A DNA stretch of 6,359 bases. Origin: Parachlamydiales bacterium. Lineage in GTDB: Bacteria > Chlamydiota > Chlamydiia > Chlamydiales > Rhabdochlamydiaceae. The notes under the pieces were generated by a model. The model ran no database searches. It had not been told where the DNA came from and was given only the letters and a program-made list of their open reading frames with translations. Location: positions 1 through 6,359 of the forward strand of contig JAGVJV010000079.1 of NCBI GenBank assembly GCA_020050965.1, in the 5' to 3' direction. Made by a program: the position numbers and the translations under genes. This document shows positions 1 to 5,870 of this stretch, in pieces. The number at the start of each line of letters is the position of its first letter. Within the stretch, counting starts at the first letter, position 1.

Positions 1-507
1 ACGATTGGCGAATCCTCTTGCATCCGGCCGACGCTCGAGATCAATGGAATGAGCGGAGGATATACCGGGGAGGGGTTTAAAACAGTCCTTCCAGCGGTGG
101 CAAAAGCAAAAATTTCCTGTCGACTTGTCCCGAACCAAAATCCGGCCAAAATCTGCAAAAACCTCAAAACTCATCTTCTTAAAGCGATGCCGAAAGGGAT
201 GGAGGTGAAGATCAAATTTGATCAAGGAAGCCCAGCATTTCGGAGTAACTACGATTCTTTCATTGCCAAACTCGTCGCAAAGGCGTATGAAGAGGTGTTA
301 GGAAAACCATGCCAATATTGTCTGACAGGGGGCTCAATCCCCATCACAGTCGAATTGGCTAGGTACAGCCATGCCGATACGGTCTTAATGGGATATGGAC
401 TCGATAGCGACCAAATCCATGCCCCCAATGAGCATTTTGGCTTAGACCGCTTTGAGCAGGGCTTTTTGACGATGGGAAGGATTTTTGGAAAGCTCAACCA
501 ACCTTGA
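1..507 (+). CDS. M20-family metallopeptidase/dipeptidase, C-terminal part (5' end outside window)
   Basis: The reading frame is open from base 1, so the gene starts upstream of the window; the ATG at 49 is an internal Met. The 168 visible residues match the C-terminal part of M20 dipeptidases (ArgE/DapE/ACY1/CPG2 group), zinc enzymes that hydrolyse dipeptides or N-acyl amino acids in the cytoplasm. Seen in order: the RPTLEINGMSGGYTGEG segment (codons 10-26), typical of the start of the dimerisation domain; KISCRLVPNQNP (codons 37-48); GGSIPITVEL (codons 110-119); and the IHAPNEHF motif, whose His (CAT at 418-420) is the expected C-terminal metal ligand of the family. The other metal ligands lie upstream of the window. 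The ORF ends in TGA and overlaps the next gene by 23 nt, suggesting co-transcription. The family is clear, but the exact substrate cannot be told from this fragment. Confidence 0.9.
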   Translation, partial: TIGESSCIRPTLEINGMSGGYTGEGFKTVLPAVAKAKISCRLVPNQNPAKICKNLKTHLLKAMPKGMEVKIKFDQGSPAFRSNYDSFIAKLVAKAYEEVLGKPCQYCLTGGSIPITVELARYSHADTVLMGYGLDSDQIHAPNEHFGLDRFEQGFLTMGRIFGKLNQP

Positions 508-1318
508 AAAAAGACCCATTTCTGTTCTTCTAGGACCAGCCCTTTTACTGGCTGTAGTGGTGCTGCTTCTCTTAAAGAAGGCGATGCTTGCCGAAGGTAT
601 TTTCTGGCTCTTTGGCGTTGCTTTAGCCACTCTTTTAGCCTGCTCGATTGCCTATCTAACCTTCCAAGAAATTGCCGCCCAAAAAAGGGATCTTCTGCAG
701 CTGATCAGCAAAAAAGAGAAAGAGAACCACGACTTACGAGCTATTCTCGATGAAACCCATCTGCTCTACCGCGAAAAAGTGTCCAAGATGGAAGATGCCA
801 TCATCGATTGTGAAAGGAAACAGATTGCAGAATTAGAAGCAAAAGAGAGCCTAGAGGCCGAATTGACTCACTACAAAGCCAGGGTCCGCTCTTTTGAAGT
901 ATCGCTTGAAGAGGCCTTAAATGAGCTCCGCAACCTCGCGCAGATCCATTATCTAGAGCAGGAAAGGCAGCAGCAAATCCCACCCAACCTGGTGAAACAG
1001 CATCAGCAGCTTCGGGAACAATTTGAAGAAAAATCGCTCGTGCTTGACCAAACTAGACGTCGCCTATTTGAAACCGAAGGCTTTTTGCTCGCCCTAAAAA
1101 AAGAGCGGGGCCTAGAGCTGCTGAGTCAAAATGAAGAGCAGCAGACCTTATTCAAGCACATTGAAGAGCTCCTCGCAGAAAATGAGACCTTGGAAAAGGA
1201 AATTAAAGAGCTTGAAAGTCTAATTAGTGTACTCAGTAAACCTACGACTACACCTAAAAAAACACCCAAAAAACTCCAAGAAATGCTCGAATTTCAGTTC
1301 GATTCCACTTCCAGATGA
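485..1318 (+). CDS. Two-TM, long coiled-coil protein of unknown function (Inc-like layout)
   Basis: I do not recognise this 277-aa protein. It shows a short N-terminus, two hydrophobic segments (about residues 12-30 and 38-60) separated by a short KKAMLAEG-type turn, then a charged helical region. That region has coiled-coil character at about 61-164, a Pro-Pro break at 166-167, more coiled coil at about 168-250, and a Lys/Thr/Pro-rich tail at 252-263. A membrane hairpin with both ends on one side is the likely topology. This layout resembles chlamydial inclusion-membrane (Inc) proteins, but that is inference from architecture only; a cell-division or envelope coiled-coil protein is equally possible. 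The start taken is TTG at 485, with GGAAGGA at 475-481 just upstream. The spacing is short, and the first in-frame ATG comes only after TM1, so an alternative non-ATG start cannot be excluded. It overlaps the M20 gene by 23 nt. No terminator hairpin follows its TGA. Confidence 0.8.
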   Translation: MESSTNLEKRPISVLLGPALLLAVVVLLLLKKAMLAEGIFWLFGVALATLLACSIAYLTFQEIAAQKRDLLQLISKKEKENHDLRAILDETHLLYREKVSKMEDAIIDCERKQIAELEAKESLEAELTHYKARVRSFEVSLEEALNELRNLAQIHYLEQERQQQIPPNLVKQHQQLREQFEEKSLVLDQTRRRLFETEGFLLALKKERGLELLSQNEEQQTLFKHIEELLAENETLEKEIKELESLISVLSKPTTTPKKTPKKLQEMLEFQFDSTSR

Positions 1319-1341
1319 TTTATGTAAATTTATTATTTTAA

Positions 1342-1370
1342 TTGACAAAAATTAGAATTAATTATATTAT
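1342..1370 (+). promoter_or_regulatory. Sigma70-type promoter for the caspase-like gene
   Basis: A perfect -35 box TTGACA (1342-1347) is followed by a 17-nt spacer and TATTAT (1365-1370, one mismatch to TATAAT). The -10 box ends 8 nt before the ATG at 1379, so the predicted transcription start falls at or next to the start codon, leaving essentially no leader and no Shine-Dalgarno. The region is nearly all A/T, so box-like strings are expected by chance, but the exact TTGACA with ideal spacing makes it more convincing than background. Confidence 0.6.
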
Positions 1371-1379
1371 TTATAATTA
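1359..1379. repeat. A/T inverted repeat over the -10 box and start codon
   Basis: TAATTATA (1359-1366) and TATAATTA (1372-1379) are exact reverse complements separated by 5 nt. The element covers the -10 box and the first base of the ATG, where a repressor site would act. It is made only of A and T within an A/T-rich gap, so chance is a serious alternative. Confidence 0.3.
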
Positions 1380-2362
1380 TGTCATTTAAAGTATCAGACA
1401 ATATCTCTTTTCAGCCATTGTCTTTAATTCCAAAGACTTTTGATCTTGTGGAATATGTCATCGGACCTCAGGCTTGCGAAATCTTGGAAATTGGTTGTAT
1501 TGCCGTCGGATCGATTAGATTAGTGGATGAAATAGCTAATTATTTTTTTAAAAAATACCCCAATTATTGGGTTTCATTGGCTTGCTTTACTGGCGTTACT
1601 CTAGCAGCAGTGCAATATTATATTAAAAAGATTAGGCTTCCTGTCTTCGAGAATAAACTTGAAGAAATCCAGAGTGAATCGCTCGTCAATGAAAAAAATG
1701 CTCTGATGATCATTTCAGACGATTGTAAAGATTACTTAACGAGAAAGGAGGTATTCACTATTCGCAAACTGGCGCAGTCGCATGCAATCGAGCGAAAAGT
1801 GATAGTGAATAAGAGGCAATTTTTCGAGTTTCTTCAGGGCCAGTCCTGCAGCAGATATAATACGCTATGGTTCTCTTGTCATGGAAGTGAAAATGGAGTA
1901 TGGTTAGGGGATTTTTTTCTTAGTAAAAATGATTTTGCCCTGATTAAGCTTCTCTCTAGCAAAATGCGACGGAATGGAAAAGTGGTCTTTGAAAGTTGTC
2001 AAGTTGCAAAAGGAGAAGAGAATTTTGCTCGGGTTTTTTCTTATCACTGTCCAGGCTCTACCATCTTCGCCTCCAGAGCTCTCTTCATCAACCTAATTGG
2101 ACCAAAAATGGACGATGAAGGCGATCCTCATTTTAAAAATATGTTGGGGATCGATAGCACAGGGATTTATAGAGATGATGAGCTGTTAAATCCTCGATAT
2201 CCAATAATAGCGAGAATCGAAAGTTGTTATTTAGCACTAGAAGATTATATCACTTCGCCAGCTTTTACACTCAAACGAGTGATTCAAAGAATTGGTTCTG
2301 TTCTATTGAGAAAACTACCTTTTCCAGGGAGTGAGGATCTCACAACCAGTAGGGGTGATTAG
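1379..2362 (+). CDS. Membrane-anchored caspase/CHAT-like (clan CD) putative cysteine peptidase
   Basis: This 327-aa protein has no product name I recognise. The N-terminal part holds hydrophobic stretches at about residues 31-48 (weaker) and 64-82 (likely membrane-spanning), then a basic YYIKKIR boundary. Residues 107-240 read as an alternating alpha/beta domain: strand ALMIISD (108-114); a helix; strand KVIVN (140-144); strand LWFSCHGSENGVWLG with His168-Gly169; a helix; strand KVVFESCQVAKG with Cys207; a helix; and strand STIFAS (227-232). A His-Gly after one hydrophobic strand and a Cys after the next is the catalytic-dyad signature of clan CD peptidases (caspases, legumain, gingipain, CHAT, DUF4347-like). 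The His-Cys distance of 39 residues fits that clan. Activity and substrate are unknown; a host- or self-directed protease is inference. The gene is A/T-richer than its neighbours (hand count 20/60 G+C at 1681-1740 against 31/60 at 2641-2700). Its last 16 codons overlap map tail-to-tail. ATG 1379 is the only sensible start that keeps the hydrophobic region. Confidence 0.75.
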   Translation: MSFKVSDNISFQPLSLIPKTFDLVEYVIGPQACEILEIGCIAVGSIRLVDEIANYFFKKYPNYWVSLACFTGVTLAAVQYYIKKIRLPVFENKLEEIQSESLVNEKNALMIISDDCKDYLTRKEVFTIRKLAQSHAIERKVIVNKRQFFEFLQGQSCSRYNTLWFSCHGSENGVWLGDFFLSKNDFALIKLLSSKMRRNGKVVFESCQVAKGEENFARVFSYHCPGSTIFASRALFINLIGPKMDDEGDPHFKNMLGIDSTGIYRDDELLNPRYPIIARIESCYLALEDYITSPAFTLKRVIQRIGSVLLRKLPFPGSEDLTTSRGD

Positions 2363-3193
2363 TAACGTGTGCTCCCATTGGGCACTCGGCTTGCCATCAT
2401 TGGTATAGGCAGTCCATTTATTCACTTTATCGATATAACCACCAGATACGCCAGCATTGATCATCGGCTCGATCGTGAAAGTCATTCCGGGGGCAAGGGG
2501 GATCTGCATCTTGTTGCGGTGATGGGGAACATTAGGTGGCTCGTGAAATCCTATTCCGACCCCATGTCCGACAAACATTTCGACCACTGAACAGCCAAAT
2601 TCAACAGCACAATCGGTGATCGCATCGCCGATGGCGCAGAGCATGACGCCAGGCTTTAAAATCGAAATGGCCCGCATCAAACACTGGTAGGATGCTTCGG
2701 TCACATTTTTGCGTTCTGGATCCGTTTCGCCGATGATCACCATCTTGCTGCAATCGCCATAATAGCCATCGAGAATACAGCTCACATCGACGTTGACGAT
2801 GTCTCCCTCTTTCAATACGACGGGTCCGGGGATTCCGTGGCAGATTTCGTTGTTGAGCGAGGTGCAGATGCTTTTGGGGAAGGGGGGATTGCCATAGCCA
2901 AGTGGAGCGGGGATAGCGCCTGCTTCGACGTGGAGCTGATGGGCATACGTATTTAATTCATCGGTCTTAATCCCTGCTTTAGCCATGCTGCAGGTCTTAT
3001 CGAGGATTTCAGCCGTTAAAAGGCAAGCGCGTCGGATGCCTTCGATTTGCTGGGGGGTTTTGAGAATAATCCCATATTTCTTCAGATACTCTTCTGCAAG
3101 ATCTGAGCTTGAGTCGGGAGGTTTAATCGGGTAGTGACATTTTTTCCATTTCTGGCCGCTTTGGCACCAGCAGGGATCATTTCGGGAAATCAT
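2315..3193 (-). CDS. map: Type I methionine aminopeptidase with N-terminal SEC-C zinc motif
   Basis: This cytosolic metalloenzyme removes the initiator methionine from nascent proteins. From the chosen start it is 292 aa. Residues 4-22 form an SEC-C motif (C8, C10, C19, H20) that could bind zinc and help ribosome docking; E. coli Map lacks it. The catalytic domain follows, with H119 in CHGIPGP, metal ligands D136 (VNVDV) and D147 (YGDCSKM), H210 in VGHGVGIGFHEPP (H217 also conserved), E242 in IEPM and E274 in QWEHT. All expected ligands are present. The ATG at 3193 is preferred over an in-frame ATG at 3244. The upstream one adds 17 unrelated residues and runs back into truA, whereas 3193 puts the SEC-C motif at the very N-terminus, as I recall for chlamydial Map. 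It follows truA by 26 nt. No good Shine-Dalgarno is seen; a GAGGA abuts the ATG too closely. The 3' end overlaps the opposing caspase-like gene by 48 nt. Confidence 0.95.
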   Translation of the reverse strand: MISRNDPCWCQSGQKWKKCHYPIKPPDSSSDLAEEYLKKYGIILKTPQQIEGIRRACLLTAEILDKTCSMAKAGIKTDELNTYAHQLHVEAGAIPAPLGYGNPPFPKSICTSLNNEICHGIPGPVVLKEGDIVNVDVSCILDGYYGDCSKMVIIGETDPERKNVTEASYQCLMRAISILKPGVMLCAIGDAITDCAVEFGCSVVEMFVGHGVGIGFHEPPNVPHHRNKMQIPLAPGMTFTIEPMINAGVSGGYIDKVNKWTAYTNDGKPSAQWEHTLLITPTGCEILTPWKR

Positions 3194-3219
3194 TCCTCTA
3201 TTTTCCCCGATTCTCTTAA

Positions 3220-3951
3220 TTAATAAAACACTTTTTTCAAGCAAAGCCCATGGGCAGGGGCTGTCATTCCAGCTTTGGCGCGCTGCTTACTTTCAAGGAT
3301 TTTTTTGACATCTTCGAGTCCAATCTTCCCACACCCAACGTAGACCAATGTCCCCACAATCGTCCGGACCATTTTATAGAGGAAATTGTCTCCAAGAACG
3401 CGAATTTGGATTCTTTTTTCAGGCAAGAGTTCTATTTCAATCCTCTCCACGCGCCGCACTCCATCTTCTACTTTTAGGCAGGTAAAAGCCGAAAAATCGT
3501 GCGTTCCTTCGAGCAGTTTTGCGCCGTGTCGCATTTTCTCAATTTCGAGCGGCAGATGAAAATGCCAAGAGAACTCTCGGTGGAAGGGGAGTTGAACAGA
3601 ACTGTTGCATAGATGGTAATGGTACTCTTTGCCGCGGTTGTCCAATGTTGGATGGAAATTTTCTGAAGCCCACTTTAATTCTAAAGGGGAGATATCCTTA
3701 GGCAGAACACCTCGCATGCTCTCGCGCAATTTGCTTAAGTTCCACTGCTCGTCTGCCAAGAAATTGATCACTTGACCTTCGGCATGCACACCTCGGTCGG
3801 TGCGGCTGGCAGCTTGGATCTTGACTGGATGACGGAGGATTTTCTCGAGCGCTTTTTCGAGTTCTTCTTCGATGCTCGGCCCCATCTTGGTTTTTTGAAA
3901 GCCAAAATAGTGGGTTCCGCAGTAGGCTATCGTGCACTGGATATTTTTCAT
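3220..3951 (-). CDS. truA: tRNA pseudouridine(38-40) synthase TruA
   Basis: TruA isomerises uridines 38-40 in the anticodon stem of many tRNAs to pseudouridine; it is cytosolic and normally a homodimer. The 243-aa product is a little shorter than E. coli TruA (270 aa) but complete. It shows the N-terminal IAYCGTHYFGFQ segment (residues 8-19), the catalytic loop SRTDRGVHAEGQV with nucleophile D52, GKEYHYHLCN with the conserved Tyr region (107-116), GTHDFSAF (149-156), FLYKMVRTIVGTLVYVG (190-206) and the C-terminal GMTAPAHGLCLKKVFY. All family landmarks are present, so it should be active. Its ATG overlaps the TGA of the upstream MarC-family gene in a TGATG junction, which points to translational coupling within the same operon. 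Confidence 0.96.
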   Translation of the reverse strand: MKNIQCTIAYCGTHYFGFQKTKMGPSIEEELEKALEKILRHPVKIQAASRTDRGVHAEGQVINFLADEQWNLSKLRESMRGVLPKDISPLELKWASENFHPTLDNRGKEYHYHLCNSSVQLPFHREFSWHFHLPLEIEKMRHGAKLLEGTHDFSAFTCLKVEDGVRRVERIEIELLPEKRIQIRVLGDNFLYKMVRTIVGTLVYVGCGKIGLEDVKKILESKQRAKAGMTAPAHGLCLKKVFY

Positions 3952-4538
3952 CAGATGGAAGCAAAAAATGGTTTCAGACCATTGAGGAACATTTGGATAG
4001 AGAGCATTATCAAAATCAGCCCGGTAAATCGCTCACAGGCAGCAAGGCCCCGTTCACCAAGAATACGCTTGAGATAGGGCGCAGTTAGGAGAATGATCGT
4101 AGTAGCGGCCCAAGAGATAAAAATAGCGCCTAAGACAAGCCAGTCAGAGACTTTCTGGTGAGACAGCAGCATCACGGTCGCTAACGTGGCTGGGCCAGCG
4201 ACAAGGGGTACGGCGAGTGGGACCAAAAAAGGTTCCTGTGTTCCTTCTAGTTCATTATCTCCATTTTTCTTAGGGAAGGTGAGCTTAAGCCCGATGATGA
4301 AGAGGATGACACCGCCTGAAATATTGACCGCTTCTTGGCTAATGTTCAGCAGGGCGAGCAGGTAATTACCGATAAAGAAAAAGGCGATAATGATGATCAG
4401 CGCCAGGATTAGCTCTCGGAAAATGATGGCACGCTGCCGTTCTGGTTTAATGTTCTTCAGAATCGACAGGAAGATGGGGACATTCCCAAAGGAGTCCATC
4501 AGGAGGAAAAGGGTGAGCGAGAGTCCAAACAGGGTCAT
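3951..4538 (-). CDS. MarC/YhgN-family (UPF0056) six-helix inner-membrane protein
   Basis: This 195-aa, strongly hydrophobic protein has about six membrane segments (roughly residues 1-23, 41-62, 70-88, 103-125, 132-155 and 168-189). The N-terminal MDSFGNVPIFLSIL stretch corresponds to the conserved NP.G..P.F-type motif of the MarC family, and LVPLAVPLVAGPATLATVMLL (103-123) is the family's other hallmark, with its conserved Pro/Gly residues. The length is typical. The biochemical role of MarC proteins is not established; the old link to multiple antibiotic resistance was withdrawn, and a small-molecule transport role is only suspected. The gene starts 9 nt after the PLD gene and ends in the TGATG overlap with truA. 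No clear Shine-Dalgarno precedes its ATG, so translation may depend on coupling to the gene upstream. Confidence 0.92.
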   Translation of the reverse strand: MTLFGLSLTLFLLMDSFGNVPIFLSILKNIKPERQRAIIFRELILALIIIIAFFFIGNYLLALLNISQEAVNISGGVILFIIGLKLTFPKKNGDNELEGTQEPFLVPLAVPLVAGPATLATVMLLSHQKVSDWLVLGAIFISWAATTIILLTAPYLKRILGERGLAACERFTGLILIMLSIQMFLNGLKPFFASI

Positions 4539-4547
4539 AACTGTATT

Positions 4548-5468
4548 CTACATCTTTTCCGAGGCAATTGCAACAGACCTCCAAAGATTTTTTATTACTT
4601 TTTGATGGCCAGGCATTAAGTTCTCTAAAATGAGCAGGCAATCTTGGTTTTTTCCAAAAGCCGCCCCCGTCCAATTGGCCGATCCCATTGCCAAAGTCTG
4701 CCCGTCGATCAGCGCCCATTTATGGTGCAATAGTTGACTTCCTTGATTCAGAAGAACTTCTGCCCCAGCGGTTTGCAGCTGCTCAATTGCTTTTTTGCTC
4801 GCACCCATTGCCGTATACCGGTCTACCGCAACCGAAACGGAAACTCCCCGTTTTTGGGCCTGCGCCAATTTCCCCACCAGTTCTGGATGAGTGAGTGTGA
4901 AGATCGCAACCTGGATCGATTTGGCGGCGGAATCGATGCAACTCCCTAAAGCTCTAAGGGCCGCCCCTTCCGCATCGGGCAGTAGATAGGCAGAAAGATC
5001 CCCACTCTTAAATGCTCCGCTTCCCTTTTTTAGAAACTGCGCCAATTCGGGGTGCCAACGGCCTAAAACCAGATTATCGTGCATTTTAAGCGATTGGGTA
5101 GTGAAGTTGGCCGTGCCGAGCAAAATGAGGGCTTCATCGATGATCAAAATTTTTCGGTGCATCAGACCACGACATTTCACCGGATTGCCCTCTAGTTCCT
5201 TTGGCAGATGCCCATGTTTGTCGTGCAAAATAGTGACGTTCAACCCCTCTCGCTTCTTTTTCTCCAATAGCTTCAAAATGGAAGGATCGGTGAGATCATA
5301 AATTTGAAGTGCAATGGAAGACGTTGCCCCTTTGAGGGCGCGTATTACTGCAATCTTGAGATCATCGTGTAGTTGATTTGAATAAAAGAGGAGAGGTTGG
5401 CTTTGACTAGGTAACGGGGGGAGGAGAGCGCTCAAGACAAGCCAGAGATACCCTCCGAAAATCCCCAC
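4548..5468 (-). CDS. Phospholipase D-superfamily protein with two HKD motifs and a signal-like N-terminus
   Basis: The 306-aa protein has two PLD repeats. The first carries HRKILIID (H104, K106, D111) followed by GTANFT. The second carries HHKWALID (H248, K250, D255) followed by GSANWT. Both keep the complete HxKxxxxD signature and the downstream Asn, so a standard two-lobed active site with a phospho-His intermediate is expected. Members of this fold include cardiolipin/phosphatidylserine synthases, phospholipases and non-specific nucleases; the sequence does not decide between them. Residues 1-24 are hydrophobic (YLWLVLSALL) with a following Pro/Ser/Gln region, consistent with a Sec signal peptide or a membrane anchor, so it probably works in the envelope or outside the cell. 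The start is GTG at 5468; there is no ATG or TTG between the upstream in-frame stop and this codon. The gap to rpmB is 14 nt, without a visible Shine-Dalgarno. Confidence 0.92.
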   Translation of the reverse strand: MGIFGGYLWLVLSALLPPLPSQSQPLLFYSNQLHDDLKIAVIRALKGATSSIALQIYDLTDPSILKLLEKKKREGLNVTILHDKHGHLPKELEGNPVKCRGLMHRKILIIDEALILLGTANFTTQSLKMHDNLVLGRWHPELAQFLKKGSGAFKSGDLSAYLLPDAEGAALRALGSCIDSAAKSIQVAIFTLTHPELVGKLAQAQKRGVSVSVAVDRYTAMGASKKAIEQLQTAGAEVLLNQGSQLLHHKWALIDGQTLAMGSANWTGAAFGKNQDCLLILENLMPGHQKVIKNLWRSVAIASEKM

Positions 5469-5482
5469 GAAAATCAGTTTTT

Positions 5483-5758
5483 TCAGATCTTTTGACCTTC
5501 AGCGCGCATCTGACGGACAACGGCTGCAGTGCCCAATTTATCGATGGTGCGTAGGGCATTGGCGCAAAGGCGCAGAGTGACGAAGCGGTTCTCTTCTTCT
5601 AACCAGATACGCTTTTTCACGAGGTTAGGTTGGAAACGTCTTCGTGTGATACCAGTGATTTTTAAGCCAATCCCTTTTTTCTTCTTCGCGATACCGCGGA
5701 TGGCATAGGTTTTCCCCATACGAGGTTTCTTTCCGGTGACTTGACATACTTTTGACAT
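5483..5758 (-). CDS. rpmB: 50S ribosomal protein L28 (bL28)
   Basis: This is a 91-aa basic protein of the large ribosomal subunit. The N-terminal [22 protein letters not shown] is the standard L28 opening (C..TGK.P..G). It is followed by [18 protein letters not shown] (residues 38-55), corresponding to the conserved RRRFLPNLH..R.W segment, then [16 protein letters not shown] (59-74) with the LR.S..ALR.IDK-type motif. It is longer than E. coli L28 (78 aa), mainly through a short central extension and an extra C-terminal tail, with an overall size I associate with chlamydial L28. It is the first gene of the minus-strand cluster and has the best ribosome binding site in the window. Only one of the usual four zinc-site cysteines of C+ L28 forms is at the N-terminus, so this looks like a zinc-free form. 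Confidence 0.97.
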   Translation of the reverse strand: MSKVCQVTGKKPRMGKTYAIRGIAKKKKGIGLKITGITRRRFQPNLVKKRIWLEEENRFVTLRLCANALRTIDKLGTAAVVRQMRAEGQKI

Positions 5759-5763
5759 AAGGG

Positions 5764-5769
5764 CTCCTT
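5764..5769 (-). promoter_or_regulatory. Shine-Dalgarno of rpmB
   Basis: On the minus strand AAGGAG lies 5 nt before the rpmB ATG. It is the only near-perfect ribosome binding site in the window and contrasts with the weak or absent sites of the other genes, fitting the high expression expected of a ribosomal protein. Confidence 0.8.
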
Positions 5770-5797
5770 ACTAAAACACAAAAGTTTAGCAGAAGGA

Positions 5798-5825
5798 AAT
5801 TTATTGGACAAGGGGGGAATTTCAA
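5798..5825 (-). promoter_or_regulatory. Candidate promoter of the rpmB-PLD-marC-truA-map cluster
   Basis: Reading the minus strand, TTGAAA (5820-5825, 5/6 match to TTGACA) is followed by 16 nt and TAAATT (5798-5803, 4/6 match to TATAAT). The start point would be near 5791, giving a leader of about 30 nt that contains the AAGGAG. The spacer holds a C-rich run. The call rests on position and consensus match only. The next genes are too tightly packed to carry obvious promoters, so this would serve all five. Confidence 0.45.
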
Positions 5826-5860
5826 CTCATAATAAAATTTTAATTTACCAAATAAAATCC
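5826..5860 (-). promoter_or_regulatory. A/T-rich stretch upstream of the rpmB -35 box (UP-element-like)
   Basis: This block is nearly all A/T with A- and T-tracts, including AAAATTTT at 5834-5841, and lies directly upstream of the candidate rpmB -35 box, where UP elements bind the RNA polymerase alpha subunit. AATAAAAT occurs twice (5831-5838 and 5851-5858), exactly 20 nt apart. It also lies between two divergent promoters, so it could serve either one. The sequence is low in complexity, so the evidence is modest. Confidence 0.3.
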
Positions 5861-5870
5861 TCATATCCGG

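Noticed and set aside
1319..1341. Possible terminator after the coiled-coil gene.
   Set aside because: The stretch is A/T-rich, but no G/C-containing stem precedes a T-run.
1559..1571. Perfect short palindrome CCCAAT-T-ATTGGG after a T7/A6 tract (1543-1555) in the caspase-like gene; possible operator, terminator or slippage site.
   Set aside because: It lies within the coding frame with no frameshift evident. The loop is a single base with no U-run after it, and such tracts are expected in A/T-rich DNA.
2354..2359. Arg-Gly-Asp at the extreme C-terminus of the caspase-like protein, a potential integrin-binding motif.
   Set aside because: These codons lie in the part that overlaps map just past its stop, and a three-residue motif is too common to mean anything alone.
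3194..3244. N-terminal extension of Map from the ATG at 3244.
   Set aside because: It overlaps the end of truA, adds residues unlike Map, and moves the SEC-C motif away from its expected N-terminal position.
3698..3964. ORFs opposite or out of frame with truA, marC, the PLD gene and map (for example 3772-4077, 4447-4719 and 4734-4949).
   Set aside because: Each lies wholly or mostly within a gene with strong family motifs in another frame, and none shows a recognisable domain or ribosome binding site.
5771..5789. CTAAA ... TTTAG pairing in the rpmB leader as a possible L28 autoregulatory hairpin.
   Set aside because: There are only about five A/T-rich pairs plus a bulged sixth, too weak to support a regulatory structure.
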